From the NCBI GenBank assembly GCA_018830325.1, contig JAHJSQ010000028.1, forward strand, positions 1 to 64,000: DNA of 64,000 nucleotides, written 5' to 3'. Source of the DNA: Gammaproteobacteria bacterium. Its GTDB lineage: Bacteria > Pseudomonadota > Gammaproteobacteria > Methylococcales > Methylomonadaceae. The notes beneath the pieces were generated by a model. That model worked only from the letters and a program-made list of their open reading frames with translations. It did no database searches and was not told the DNA's origin. This document shows positions 55,068-63,435 of the stretch, in pieces. How positions within the stretch are numbered: position 1 is the stretch's first letter; every line of letters starts with the position of its first letter. A program made the translations under genes and the position numbers.

Positions 55068-56165
55068 TCAAAAGTCGCTTGTTAGCCCTGGAATGCCGAT
55101 GCGTTGAATTCGCACGGCATTGCTGCCTTCTTGATAAGCTGGAAGCGTGCCTTCCTGTCGCCAAAGTCTAAAAGCAAGCGCGTAAGATAATACTCGAATC
55201 GGATAATCCCTCGGCAAATGCTGAAGATACGGCTGAATTGTCGTAAAGTCGGTGACGCCGTATTTCTGCATGATAAAACGCAGACCGCCATTGGCCGGGC
55301 CTATGTTGTAGGCCAATAGCCCTAACAACAAATCGCCGTGCATTTCGTCCAAATAGTATTTAAAGGTTGCTGCCGCAAGGTAAGCATTATAACGATCGTC
55401 GATAATCGAGCGCTTTTGTCCGGAGAAATGTTTTTGCGCTTCGTTTTCGACGACTTTCGGCACCCGGGTAATTTGAAACAAACCACGGCCGCCATCCGAA
55501 CTATTCCGAGGGAGAAAAGATGATTCCGCCGCCGCAATGCCCAACAATAAATCGGGATCGATTTGGAAACGCCCCGCGGCATCCTCAACAAGGAGACTGT
55601 ATTTTTCTCCTCGAGCCACCATTTGCCGCATAGCACCAACCCCTTGACGGCGATACGCGGCATAAACCTGATGCGCAAGCGTCACCCTTCGTACTTCTTG
55701 TTTTCCGCCGACCAGCATCCGGAAATGATTGAAAGCCAACGCAAATCGATCATCCATGACCCATATGCCGGAACCGATCGCTAACATTACCGAAATCACG
55801 GGCATTAAAATCACGGTCCTGCCTTGTAAGCTGCGCCGAAGCTTCCACCAAAACAAGAACAAAAACGAAGCGAATAGAATTAAGACCAGTACCCCTATAG
55901 CAAATGGCAAGAGACTGGTAAGAAATCGAGTTCCACTGAAGCGTTCTGCCGAATAGCCTAGCAGCACGATAATCGCTGATACAAGCGTAATGCTTAAACC
56001 GGCCAATTCAATAACCGCCAAGATTAATTTATGCTTGAAGCTATCCGGAAATGTAACGTTTTTTTTCTTAGCGGATCTAACGGAACGACGAACTTTTTGC
56101 TTAGGCTGTCGTCGCGTATTGTTTTTTGGCTTGTTACGCTTTGATTTTATAGTGGAAGTAGTCAA
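55068..56165 (-). CDS. membrane-anchored lytic transglycosylase (SLT domain)
   Basis: The protein has 365 aa. A very basic N terminus (KSKRNKPKNNTRRQPKQKVRRSVRSAKKK) precedes two to three membrane helices at about 45-150. The periplasmic SLT domain has catalytic Glu214 in GIAAAESSFLP, then GRGLFQITR and LLAYNIGPANGGL. Such enzymes cut peptidoglycan glycan strands and form 1,6-anhydro ends. Multi-pass anchoring is unusual for this family. It lies 125 bp upstream of the sigma-54 activator gene, same strand. Confidence 0.85.
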   Translation of the reverse strand: MTTSTIKSKRNKPKNNTRRQPKQKVRRSVRSAKKKNVTFPDSFKHKLILAVIELAGLSITLVSAIIVLLGYSAERFSGTRFLTSLLPFAIGVLVLILFASFLFLFWWKLRRSLQGRTVILMPVISVMLAIGSGIWVMDDRFALAFNHFRMLVGGKQEVRRVTLAHQVYAAYRRQGVGAMRQMVARGEKYSLLVEDAAGRFQIDPDLLLGIAAAESSFLPRNSSDGGRGLFQITRVPKVVENEAQKHFSGQKRSIIDDRYNAYLAAATFKYYLDEMHGDLLLGLLAYNIGPANGGLRFIMQKYGVTDFTTIQPYLQHLPRDYPIRVLSYALAFRLWRQEGTLPAYQEGSNAVRIQRIGIPGLTSDF

Positions 56166-56184
56166 CGATTAAGAAACAAACAAA

Positions 56185-56397
56185 TCATTTTAACGATGAA
56201 AACAGATTGATTAGAAGGCTCAACACAAGGCTGACAACTATCATCGACGTGATAGGAATAAATATAGATCGCTTCTCATCAACGATTTTGATATCGCCCG
56301 GCAAATTACCGAACCAACTGATCAATCCGGGCGCGTAACTAATGAGCAAGCCTAATACCAATAAAAAACCACCTATCATTATCAATAACTTACCCAT
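56185..56397 (-). CDS. DUF2905 small membrane protein
   Basis: The protein has 70 aa with two membrane helices (LLIMIGGFLLVLGLLISYAPGLISWFG and ITSMIVVSLVLSLLINLF) linked by NLPGDIKIVDEKRSIFIP, the conserved DUF2905 signature. The function is unknown. It lies 19 bp upstream of the transglycosylase gene on the same strand, so they may be co-transcribed. Confidence 0.9.
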   Translation of the reverse strand: MGKLLIMIGGFLLVLGLLISYAPGLISWFGNLPGDIKIVDEKRSIFIPITSMIVVSLVLSLLINLFSSLK

Positions 56398-56439
56398 AAA
56401 TTACCCCGTAATGAATTCAATCGAAAAAACGTTTACAAA

Positions 56440-56821
56440 GTAACTATCCATTCCCCCGGAAATTATCGTTCCCACGCTCTGCGCTCATCGTTATACATAA
56501 GTCAAAAATTACCGTTTTGCAATATTAGCCAATGAGACCTCGATACCCTTTATTGTCACTTAACATTAGCGGATCACCTAACGCTAGACGAACCGCGTAG
56601 GGTACGCTGTGCGTACCATGGTAACCCCGCGATATTCATGTGCCAACCGAACCGCCAGGGCACGGCTTTGGTACGCGGAGCGTACCCTACAATTTATGTA
56701 TAACGATGAGCGCTCTGCGAGGGAACGCCTGAGTACCGCTCCAGCGGTACGATACGCTAGAGCGTCTCGGTCTTCATTCCCACGCCGGAGCGTGGGAACG
56801 ATAGGGGGTGTGAATAATTAC
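56440..56821. mobile_element. miniature element, family GTAAnTATTCA, copy 3, with an 8-bp target duplication
   Basis: The tips GTAACTATCCATTCCCCC (56440-56457) and GGGGGTGTGAATAATTAC (56804-56821) are inverted. The flanks TTTACAAA at 56432-56439 and 56822-56829 are identical, a clean 8-bp target-site duplication. The element is 382 bp long because a second element (56484-56710) is inserted inside it. Its right tip ends 1 bp before the stop codon of the cyclic-nucleotide-binding gene, so that gene's last codons lie in the duplicated target. Confidence 0.85.
56484..56710. mobile_element. nested miniature element with 17-bp perfect tips and 9-bp target duplication, copy B
   Basis: CTCATCGTTATACATAA (56484-56500) and its exact complement (56694-56710) bound a 227-bp unit. 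It is flanked on both sides by CGCTCTGCG (56475-56483 and 56711-56719), a perfect 9-bp duplication of a sequence that occurs once in copy 2 of the host element. This shows insertion into the host element. The right half is the 115-bp repeat shared with 4515-4629. It contains a core-like CACCTAACG that resembles attC but without the paired arms. Confidence 0.85.
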
Positions 56822-56822
56822 T

Positions 56823-57296
56823 TTACAAATGCCGCTCGATATCATGCGCTCTTAATCCCCAGGCCAAAAGATTTTCAATGCGATGATTCGCACTTTTCAT
56901 GCGTTCAGTCAAAATAACGAATAGCTTCTTATAAAACAAATAACCGAGATCGGGATGCTTTTCAAAATACTCATTTAATTTATCACCGACAATTTCCCAA
57001 GCACAACCTTCGGAAATCGCCGTAACGGTTGCGGTCCGCCTATGAATCTCATGAAGACAACTTTCGCCGAAAATATCGCCTTCCTTAAGATCGCAAAATC
57101 CGGCCTGAAGCTGTTTTTTTTGCTCTAGGCCAACCAGTCCGGTTACCCGCAAGCTACCCTTTTCAATCACAAACAAGGTATTGCCGATATCGCTCTCTTT
57201 CACCAACACATCCTGTGCCTTGAATGCATGACGAAACCATGCATCGCCTTCTTTAAATTCCGGGTCGGCTAATATTTCTTTTAACGTTTGATTCAC
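56823..57296 (-). CDS. cyclic nucleotide-binding domain protein
   Basis: The protein has 157 aa: a cNMP-binding beta-barrel (ESDIGNTLFVIEKGSLRVTG, then LKEGDIFGESCLHEIHRRTATVTAI) with the phosphate-binding cassette GESCL...RTAT, a helical end and no DNA-binding domain. It may bind cAMP or c-di-GMP, or have lost binding. It could modulate a partner protein. No partner is fused and the neighbours do not indicate one. The very end of the gene overlaps the duplicated target of the adjacent miniature element. Confidence 0.85.
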   Translation of the reverse strand: MNQTLKEILADPEFKEGDAWFRHAFKAQDVLVKESDIGNTLFVIEKGSLRVTGLVGLEQKKQLQAGFCDLKEGDIFGESCLHEIHRRTATVTAISEGCAWEIVGDKLNEYFEKHPDLGYLFYKKLFVILTERMKSANHRIENLLAWGLRAHDIERHL

Positions 57297-57761
57297 TAGT
57301 ATACCTACTAAGTAGTGTGTTAATTATCTCTTTATCATTATACCTAAAAAAAAAGAGCAGTTGAGAACCTCAAACTACCGTTCGACCTGAGCCCCCTTCG
57401 GCTGCGCTTAGGAGAGACCTGTCGGGTAAAGGGTAATTTAAGGCTTTAGCAAGCCGGTGAAAGTGTTGTAGATCTTTAATGCTTCGACTTGGCTTAGGAT
57501 TTGGTAATAAATGTTCTTGCCTAATTAATTTAGGCAAAATCGACATCGATTCAATTCTTTTTTATTTTTCAATAATCGTATAACCTATTCTTCAAATACT
57601 CGACACCGCCGAAACTTAATTTAGGAAACGATTGACTTCCAGTCTTATCGGATTCGTCGAAAAGCTAAACGGTTTATTAATTTTTATCCAAACCGTCAGC
57701 ACTCGAGATTAAATCGTGCCGCCTCGAACACAGCCAGTCTGAAACCTTGCCGGAGCCTACC
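57297..57761. other. promoter region of the putative PEPCK gene
   Basis: There is no gene. It includes a diverged half of the 4375-4428 palindrome (about 57455-57500, GGTGAAAGTGTTGTAGA), an AT-rich segment (57510-57690), and the GGAG ribosome site (57752-57755) before the ATG at 57762. I cannot pick -35/-10 boxes with confidence. Confidence 0.5.
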
Positions 57762-60700
57762 ATGATCTTATCAGCCGCACCCATCCAAAATAGTCCGAGT
57801 AGCACCGAAGAACACGAAGGGCTACAGCATATCAATCTTAAACTAGCCGCACTTAATCAACCCACTTGTGAAGCCGAAGGCGATCGGCAATATCTAAAAA
57901 TCGCAGATAGCTTATTAAAGAATTATTCGCAGCAACGCCGTCTATTAGCCAATTACCGTTGCCCAGCCGATCAACGAATACAAGACTTTTTAAACGCTTA
58001 CCTCCTCGAAAATAACGTCGACGTTTCAGTTCAATTACCCGGAGAAACATTTATTCTCGAGCGAAAAGGACAAGCCCGGGAATTATCGCTGCCTTATCAT
58101 CATAACGAGTTTCACTCCGCTTATGTCGACTCCTATCGTGTTTTACAAGGCGTCTTGCATAATCCACAAAACGATCGACGGACAACTAAAGGGGTCTTTC
58201 ATATAGTTGCAGGCGGACTTCCCGTGCCGGGAGATAAAAGTGAAGTACCGGTAAACGCCTATGCCGCGTTATTACAACATGCGTTGACTCCACCAAGCGA
58301 TCTACTTCGCCTGCCTTTCACAAGCCTACAAAATAAGCCGGCCACGCTTTGGATCTCGTTATTATTGAGACCGATCGTTCGTCCAGCAATCGAACCGATA
58401 AGCCCAGTTAAAACCATGGAAACCCGTTTTTTCGCACCGGGCGGATTGGTCGCTAACTTGGATTTCGTCGAATCGATCTTCGGCAATGCCGGCGATCCTT
58501 TCTTGCCGGAGAACGATGCGGCACTCGATATCGAACATTGGACCGGACATACCGGTTGCATTATTCTAGCCCCGCATTTGGTGCATTGCCGGAAAAAAGA
58601 TATCGGCCTTCCCCATTATGATGATGCAAGCGAACGCCAACGCAAGGACGGTATGTTCTGGCAGCATGAAGACGAACTTTACAACGACGGCAAACCGTTT
58701 AAATTGGTTTGTCGCAATATGCAAGGCGTCGTCGTCACCTTAATCGCCGACAATTATTTCGGTTACAGCAAAAAAGAGATCAAATCTCAAATTAGCTATT
58801 CGGCTAATCTCTTCGGCGACTGCGAGGAAGAACATGCCGGCGGCGCATTGGCATTCCCCAGAATGAACCTTGGCGACATTTATCTACCGCATGGCAGCGA
58901 TCTCGATAGACGCTATTCGTTCGATAAGTTATGCGAACAATTATCACCGATGATTGACAGAAAGAATGAAGGTTACGCCGTCGACAACAATTTTCCGGAG
59001 ATCATATACATTCCGGCAGCAGCCGAGATCAATGTGCAGCAGCAACAAATCAGTTGGCTGCAAAATGGTCGCCCGCAATCCCTCAAGTTGCTTGCCAAAC
59101 ACACGTACATCTATCCAAACGGTTTCAAAGTCCATATGGAACGCCATCCTCACGCCCCGAGTTGGCGTTTGGTGGGCACTTTAGCGGAAGGAACATTCTG
59201 CCATAAACCCAGCACGGTTTCCGGCGGCGGTAAATCGGAAATTTCCAAATCCATAGCCGGCGCGGTCATTTCGGGCACTATTTTTGTCGAAGACTTCGAA
59301 AAAGACATGGATATCGTCGAGTCCATTTTTAAACACGATTATTCGACCCGTTTCCGCGACCCGGACCGACACGGCAGCGATCAACGCAATCTGCTCAGCA
59401 ATCAACGTACCCTAGGTTCGGTCATCAAGCTATTAACGCCTTCGTTCACCGACTATTCCGATGCTTATAACGAATGGCTGGAGCAAATTCCTCAGCATAT
59501 TTGGGCAATTGTGCTGATTATTAAACGCTTTTACCACGAGGAATGGGGTGATGATTGGCGCGATCATTTTTCAGTGGACGTGGTCAATAGCTACCCCGGC
59601 AATGAACTGAAATACCAAGGGCGCAAACTAATCGCCAGTTACCTTCGAGTTGGCTTCGATTCGAACGGTGCCTGGCGTGTTTTCAAACTCCGCCAAGATT
59701 TTATCGCTTCGGCTAAAGTTCAGATGGAAGACGACATCAGTGCGTCGACGGTAGTGCCTTCTAAACGACTCACGGGGCTCGACCCCGATTATCGAAATCC
59801 TTCCGTAAAATTAGTCGACAATTGCGAGCAAAGTTTTTTCCAGCGCCCCGACGATGCCATCCATCGAGGCAGCGATTTACAAACTGAGCGTGATTTATCG
59901 GGAGGCAATAATTTCATCTCCAACTTCCAACCCTTAACAACGCAAGATGCACGCGATCTAATTGAAGATATCATTCACTTCGAAGAATTCAGCGAGCCGA
60001 TGTGTAAATTGATCGAGCGAGCCGCCGAAGGTCAGGAAGATGAGTTTTTCGTCTCATCGGCACATCCGAGATTGGTCGACGGAAAGCCCAGCCAAAATGT
60101 ACGCTATCTGCAAGTACGGCCCGATATCGCCGATCCGAGAATGCGCTATATCGCTGAAATTTCGACTCGTCTGGCTAGAGGCCTCAATGCCGATCAAGCG
60201 GTACATTTTCCGGTCAATGCGGTTCTTCCCGGACGCCGCAACAATCCGCAAGATTTAGCCGCCGGCATCCGACCTTTGGCTGTTTACAACCCCATCCATT
60301 ATCAAGAGTTACCGGAATTGTTCATGGATTTTGTATGCAGTCTAACCGGCAAATCTCCTTCCACGACGGGAGCCGGGTCGGAAGGCGCATTGACCAAAGG
60401 GCCGTTCAATGCCTTGAGCACGACCGCCGATCTAAATACTGCACTGGTCTCGTTCATCTTATGCGGCTACGACGGCTTTTCGACTGCGGCCGGTTACATC
60501 GGAACTCAGCGTAGAATCGATCACGACATCAGTCTGTTGATTCCGGAAATCTGGTCGCGTCTACCTGTCGCCGAACGCGATGCGCGCTATCTGATCGAAA
60601 ACGGCCATCTCGAAAAACTGGAAGATTTCGAATACGAAGGCAGAACCGTATACGCAAGCCGGCTAGGATACCGAATAACCGAGCGTTTCGTGCATACCAA

Positions 60701-61211
60701 CTTCGGTAAAGTCTTCGATTATCCGACAGCGGTTTTTGACGAAGCGATGCTAAAACCTGAAACCCAAGATCTTGCCGCTTTTGTCGACGGCATCGATAAC
60801 GTCTATGAAACGCAACAACGGGTGGCTCTAATTTATTTTCAGGACGGCACGATAAACGATGCCTGCCCACCTCTTAAAGCCCTATTACATGTCATGGCTT
60901 ATGGACACTTTGAAGGCAAAACTATCGACAACTCGGCGATTCGAGATTTATTTACACGAGAATCGCTACTGGCTAGCGATTGGTATCGTGAGCGACTCTC
61001 CATCAAGCACCAGCGTGATTTGGCCTTATGGCAACGTCATCGCGACATAATTACAGAACGCTTAAACGAAACAGAAAACAGCGATTCATCCGAATATTCG
61101 AAACTGGAAGTGAAGCTTGAGAAAACTGAAGCCATGCTTGCCGAATTAAGCCAATCGGGTTATTCGGAAAGTTTAATCGGCACATTAGGCGCAGACTGGG
61201 TGCATCACTGA
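57762..61211 (+). CDS. probable PPi-type phosphoenolpyruvate carboxykinase
   Basis: The protein has 1149 aa from the ATG at 57762 with GGAG 6 nt upstream. A TTG at 57747 would add 5 residues. There is no signal peptide or membrane helix. Near residue 486 it has a P-loop-like TVSGGGKSEISKSIAG followed by FVEDFEKDMDIVESIFKHDYSTRFRD. The C-terminal half has KSPSTTGAGSEGALTKGPFNALSTTADLN. The length, the glycine-rich loop and the lack of a kinase-type GKT motif fit the PPi-dependent PEPCK family, which converts oxaloacetate and PPi to PEP. The assignment is from memory of the family, not from a search. It is a single-gene unit. Confidence 0.55.
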   Translation: MILSAAPIQNSPSSTEEHEGLQHINLKLAALNQPTCEAEGDRQYLKIADSLLKNYSQQRRLLANYRCPADQRIQDFLNAYLLENNVDVSVQLPGETFILERKGQARELSLPYHHNEFHSAYVDSYRVLQGVLHNPQNDRRTTKGVFHIVAGGLPVPGDKSEVPVNAYAALLQHALTPPSDLLRLPFTSLQNKPATLWISLLLRPIVRPAIEPISPVKTMETRFFAPGGLVANLDFVESIFGNAGDPFLPENDAALDIEHWTGHTGCIILAPHLVHCRKKDIGLPHYDDASERQRKDGMFWQHEDELYNDGKPFKLVCRNMQGVVVTLIADNYFGYSKKEIKSQISYSANLFGDCEEEHAGGALAFPRMNLGDIYLPHGSDLDRRYSFDKLCEQLSPMIDRKNEGYAVDNNFPEIIYIPAAAEINVQQQQISWLQNGRPQSLKLLAKHTYIYPNGFKVHMERHPHAPSWRLVGTLAEGTFCHKPSTVSGGGKSEISKSIAGAVISGTIFVEDFEKDMDIVESIFKHDYSTRFRDPDRHGSDQRNLLSNQRTLGSVIKLLTPSFTDYSDAYNEWLEQIPQHIWAIVLIIKRFYHEEWGDDWRDHFSVDVVNSYPGNELKYQGRKLIASYLRVGFDSNGAWRVFKLRQDFIASAKVQMEDDISASTVVPSKRLTGLDPDYRNPSVKLVDNCEQSFFQRPDDAIHRGSDLQTERDLSGGNNFISNFQPLTTQDARDLIEDIIHFEEFSEPMCKLIERAAEGQEDEFFVSSAHPRLVDGKPSQNVRYLQVRPDIADPRMRYIAEISTRLARGLNADQAVHFPVNAVLPGRRNNPQDLAAGIRPLAVYNPIHYQELPELFMDFVCSLTGKSPSTTGAGSEGALTKGPFNALSTTADLNTALVSFILCGYDGFSTAAGYIGTQRRIDHDISLLIPEIWSRLPVAERDARYLIENGHLEKLEDFEYEGRTVYASRLGYRITERFVHTNFGKVFDYPTAVFDEAMLKPETQDLAAFVDGIDNVYETQQRVALIYFQDGTINDACPPLKALLHVMAYGHFEGKTIDNSAIRDLFTRESLLASDWYRERLSIKHQRDLALWQRHRDIITERLNETENSDSSEYSKLEVKLEKTEAMLAELSQSGYSESLIGTLGADWVHH

Positions 61212-61620
61212 GTTTCAGTTCTTGGAGTTTAATTGTACTCCCTTTATACTCAAAAAATAGCTAACTTTGTTAAGGTATGGTGTGTGGCTAGAGAGGATGT
61301 CGGCAGCAGGGATCACTGCCGTCAAGCCCCCATGGATGAGTTTACCCAGCATCTAAATTCCATAGGTCATTGGCAATGATTTAAAATCATGGCAAATTTA
61401 GGTGATGGGTTCACGGCGTTCCTCGATAGACACATCCCATACCTTTTATTCTTAGACGGTTTTTCGATCAAAAGGGAGCATCTGAGCGAAAAAACGTTTA
61501 CATTTAGGGGCGTGGGGTTCTTCGAAAGGCAACTCCGTCGCCATAAACTTAGGGCGAACGATTTTTCAGCATGAATGGAGTAAGCATATCCATCATTCTG
61601 CATTAAAGAGAGGAAGGTTT
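61212..61620. other. intergenic region with a dispersed-repeat-like segment
   Basis: There is no convincing gene. A 61-codon frame (61389-61574) translates well but its DNA (GGTGATGGGTTCACGGCGTT) resembles an intergenic repeat common in related genomes, so I leave it uncalled. AGAGAGGAAGG before the ATG at 61621 is a strong ribosome site for the next gene. Confidence 0.5.
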
Positions 61621-61887
61621 ATGATTGGCACTATTGTCGCGTTAGCAATTGCCTATTGGTATTATCGAGACGCCGAAGCTAAGGGTCGCAATCCTTTAAA
61701 AACGGCAGGTTTGGGCTTTTTGTTCTATTTGATACCTGCCGTTTTGTGGACTTGGTTGGTAACACCGAGTCTTCGCGATGCCGCTACTCATAACCCCACA
61801 GGCTTATATGTTTTCGTATATAGCTACACCTACATATTGGTCGGAATTGCTTGTGCCGCTTGGGTAAAATGGAAGCATTTCAATTAA
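61621..61887 (+). CDS. small membrane protein of unknown function
   Basis: The protein has 88 aa and three predicted membrane helices (MIGTIVALAIAYWYYRD, LKTAGLGFLFYLIPAVLWTWLV, YVFVYSYTYILVGIACAAWVKW). It has a strong ribosome site (GAGAGGAAGG, 6-7 nt upstream). I do not recognise the family. The middle linker (SLRDAATHNPTG) is the only soluble part. Neighbours give no clue. Confidence 0.7.
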   Translation: MIGTIVALAIAYWYYRDAEAKGRNPLKTAGLGFLFYLIPAVLWTWLVTPSLRDAATHNPTGLYVFVYSYTYILVGIACAAWVKWKHFN

Positions 61888-62057
61888 AAATAATTGATAT
61901 TTCCTTGCATGATTAAACGACACATCTTAAGCATGAGTCAAGCCTTTACTCTACGGTGACCAAAACTCGGCACCGAAGTTCCTGTCTGAGGACCCGGCAC
62001 CGAATTCGACCAGCTAAGGGTATAAGACACCCGACTCAAAATCCGCATCAAACAAAA

Positions 62058-62783
62058 ATGATCAAACCCAAGTTACTCGCTAAATTAATCGATGAATTAA
62101 ACGGCATCGTACCGGAAGCCGATCATTTCAATCTCTTCGAACTGCACGGATTTTTTTATGCAATGGCCATCACACCTCCATCGATCCTACCCGAACAATG
62201 GGAAAACTCCCTTTTTTACCATCGTACGCCCGATTTCGAGCTGAAGCACATCGAAAACCTAATGTCGGCTGCATTCGATGTATACGACGCTTACGTACAA
62301 TTGCGAGTCTCAGGGCAACTTAAGTTTCCATTCGATATTGAAAATCTCAAAGGAAAACAATTCGATTGGGTCCAACAGTGGTGTATCGGTTTTTGGACCG
62401 GATTAGCGCTCTGCAAGGAGTTTTGGTTAGGCGATGAAGGCGATACCGCTAATGCCGACGCTTATTGGGACGATATTGCACGAAACGCGCGCCTGTTTGA
62501 AGTGTTGATCACCCGCGATTTTTCAAAGTTTCCGAATATCGAACAAACCAAAGCTCAAATCATCGAGGAAGGCATAGAACCGACCGATGACCATCTATTT
62601 GCCAGACTGTTCGAAATGCTCCCCTTCTCGGTTGAAAACTTGCAGCATGTCATCGATGACATAGAAGCCGAATTAGAGGAGAAAAAAACGTTGGGGCAGC
62701 CCTCCTCTAAACCGAAAATCGGCCGCAACGCCCCTTGTCCGTGCGGCAGCGGCAAAAAACTCAAGAATTGTTGCTTGTCTTGA
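62058..62783 (+). CDS. UPF0149/YecA-family protein with C-terminal SEC-C motif
   Basis: The protein has 241 aa from the ATG at 62058. The longer frame to 61956 adds an Arg/His-rich leader that runs through repeated intergenic sequence. Residues 1-175 are the helical UPF0149 domain (ELHGFFYAMAITPPSILPEQW, QWCIGFWTGLALCKEFW). Residues about 222-238 are the SEC-C zinc motif (GRNAPCPCGSGKKLKNCC), as in SecA and YecA, where Cys and His/Cys bind zinc and contact the ribosome or other proteins. A role in secretion or ribosome contact is inferred from the motif. Confidence 0.88.
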   Translation: MIKPKLLAKLIDELNGIVPEADHFNLFELHGFFYAMAITPPSILPEQWENSLFYHRTPDFELKHIENLMSAAFDVYDAYVQLRVSGQLKFPFDIENLKGKQFDWVQQWCIGFWTGLALCKEFWLGDEGDTANADAYWDDIARNARLFEVLITRDFSKFPNIEQTKAQIIEEGIEPTDDHLFARLFEMLPFSVENLQHVIDDIEAELEEKKTLGQPSSKPKIGRNAPCPCGSGKKLKNCCLS

Positions 62784-62851
62784 AACGGAACCTTCCGCCA
62801 GAGTTAAACCTAATTACTACTCGCAACAAGCATCCAAAAAAGGCAAAAAAG

Positions 62852-62884
62852 GGGTCAGGTTAGATTAATAATCTAACCTGACCC
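62852..62884. terminator. 33-bp near-perfect palindrome after the UPF0149 gene
   Basis: Arms of 16 bp (GGGTCAGGTTAGATTA and its complement) meet at one central base. An A-run precedes the left arm (62842-62850), so in the leftward direction the stem would be followed by T-run, like an intrinsic terminator. In the rightward direction there is no T-run. It also forms the left border of the composite element 62884-63297. Confidence 0.55.
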
Positions 62885-63297
62885 TGAGGTATCCCCACGA
62901 AATAGCCAAATAAAACAATTTACTATGGCTGAAAATTGATAGATATATTGATTTTTTTCATCGTTCCTACGCTCTGCGCTCATCGTTATACACAAATATC
63001 GGTACACTTGCTAAACAAAGGTCATCGTATACCTGGGAACGGTGTTGTTTGATAAATCTGCGGATATTGAACATCAGTGGCTTCGAAATCGCGATCTGGG
63101 GATCGCTCCCACAGAACATTCGGCCCCCCTTGTGGGGAGCGACGCCTTCGTCGCGATTTCGAAGCCGGGTACGTTAATCAACAATAAAGGGTATCTAGGT
63201 CACATTCGCCAAGCTGGCAAGACGGTATCTACGACTTATGTATAACGGCGAGCGCAGAGCATGGGAACGAGCGTTTTGTGGGGATACCTCTGACCCC
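62884..63297. mobile_element. composite palindromic element between UPF0149 and egtB-like genes
   Basis: The left border CTGAGGTATCCCCACGAAA (62884-62902) is inverted at the right as TTTTGTGGGGATACCTC, then TGACCCC (63274-63297). Inside is a second unit (62979-63252) with tips CTCATCGTTATACACAA and TTATGTATAACGGCGAG, the same family as 56484-56710. Innermost is a long hairpin: 63079-63094 pairs perfectly with 63151-63166, and the loop holds further complementary stretches. I see no open frame with protein character. Confidence 0.7.
62979..63252. mobile_element. second copy of the CTCATCGTTATAC-tipped miniature element (copy C)
   Basis: The tips differ from those of copy B at 56484-56710 by few bases, and the unit is 274 bp. 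Left and right flanks are TACGCTCTGCG and CGCAGAGCATGG: an inverted pair, not a direct duplication. This suggests insertion at the centre of a GCTCTGCG palindrome or later rearrangement. Its inner sequence differs from copy B, so only the ends are shared. Confidence 0.65.
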
Positions 63298-63435
63298 TTT
63301 TTCTTTTTTGAATTTAAACACTGTCGCATACACTGCTGGTTGACAAAAAAAGATCGAGCAGTACATTAGCTCATGAAGTAACGGCTTTGACTGTTCTTAT
63401 CGATTGTAATTACTTACACTATTAACTGATTCCAA

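Noticed and set aside
56570..56600. attC core CACCTAACG in the nested element, and CGTTAGGTG near 4500
   Set aside because: Core-like heptamers are present but without paired arms or a second core at the right distance.
61389..61574. 61-aa ORF MANLGDGFTAFLDRHIPY...
   Set aside because: It has no ribosome site, and the DNA resembles a dispersed intergenic repeat. I could not verify a protein family.
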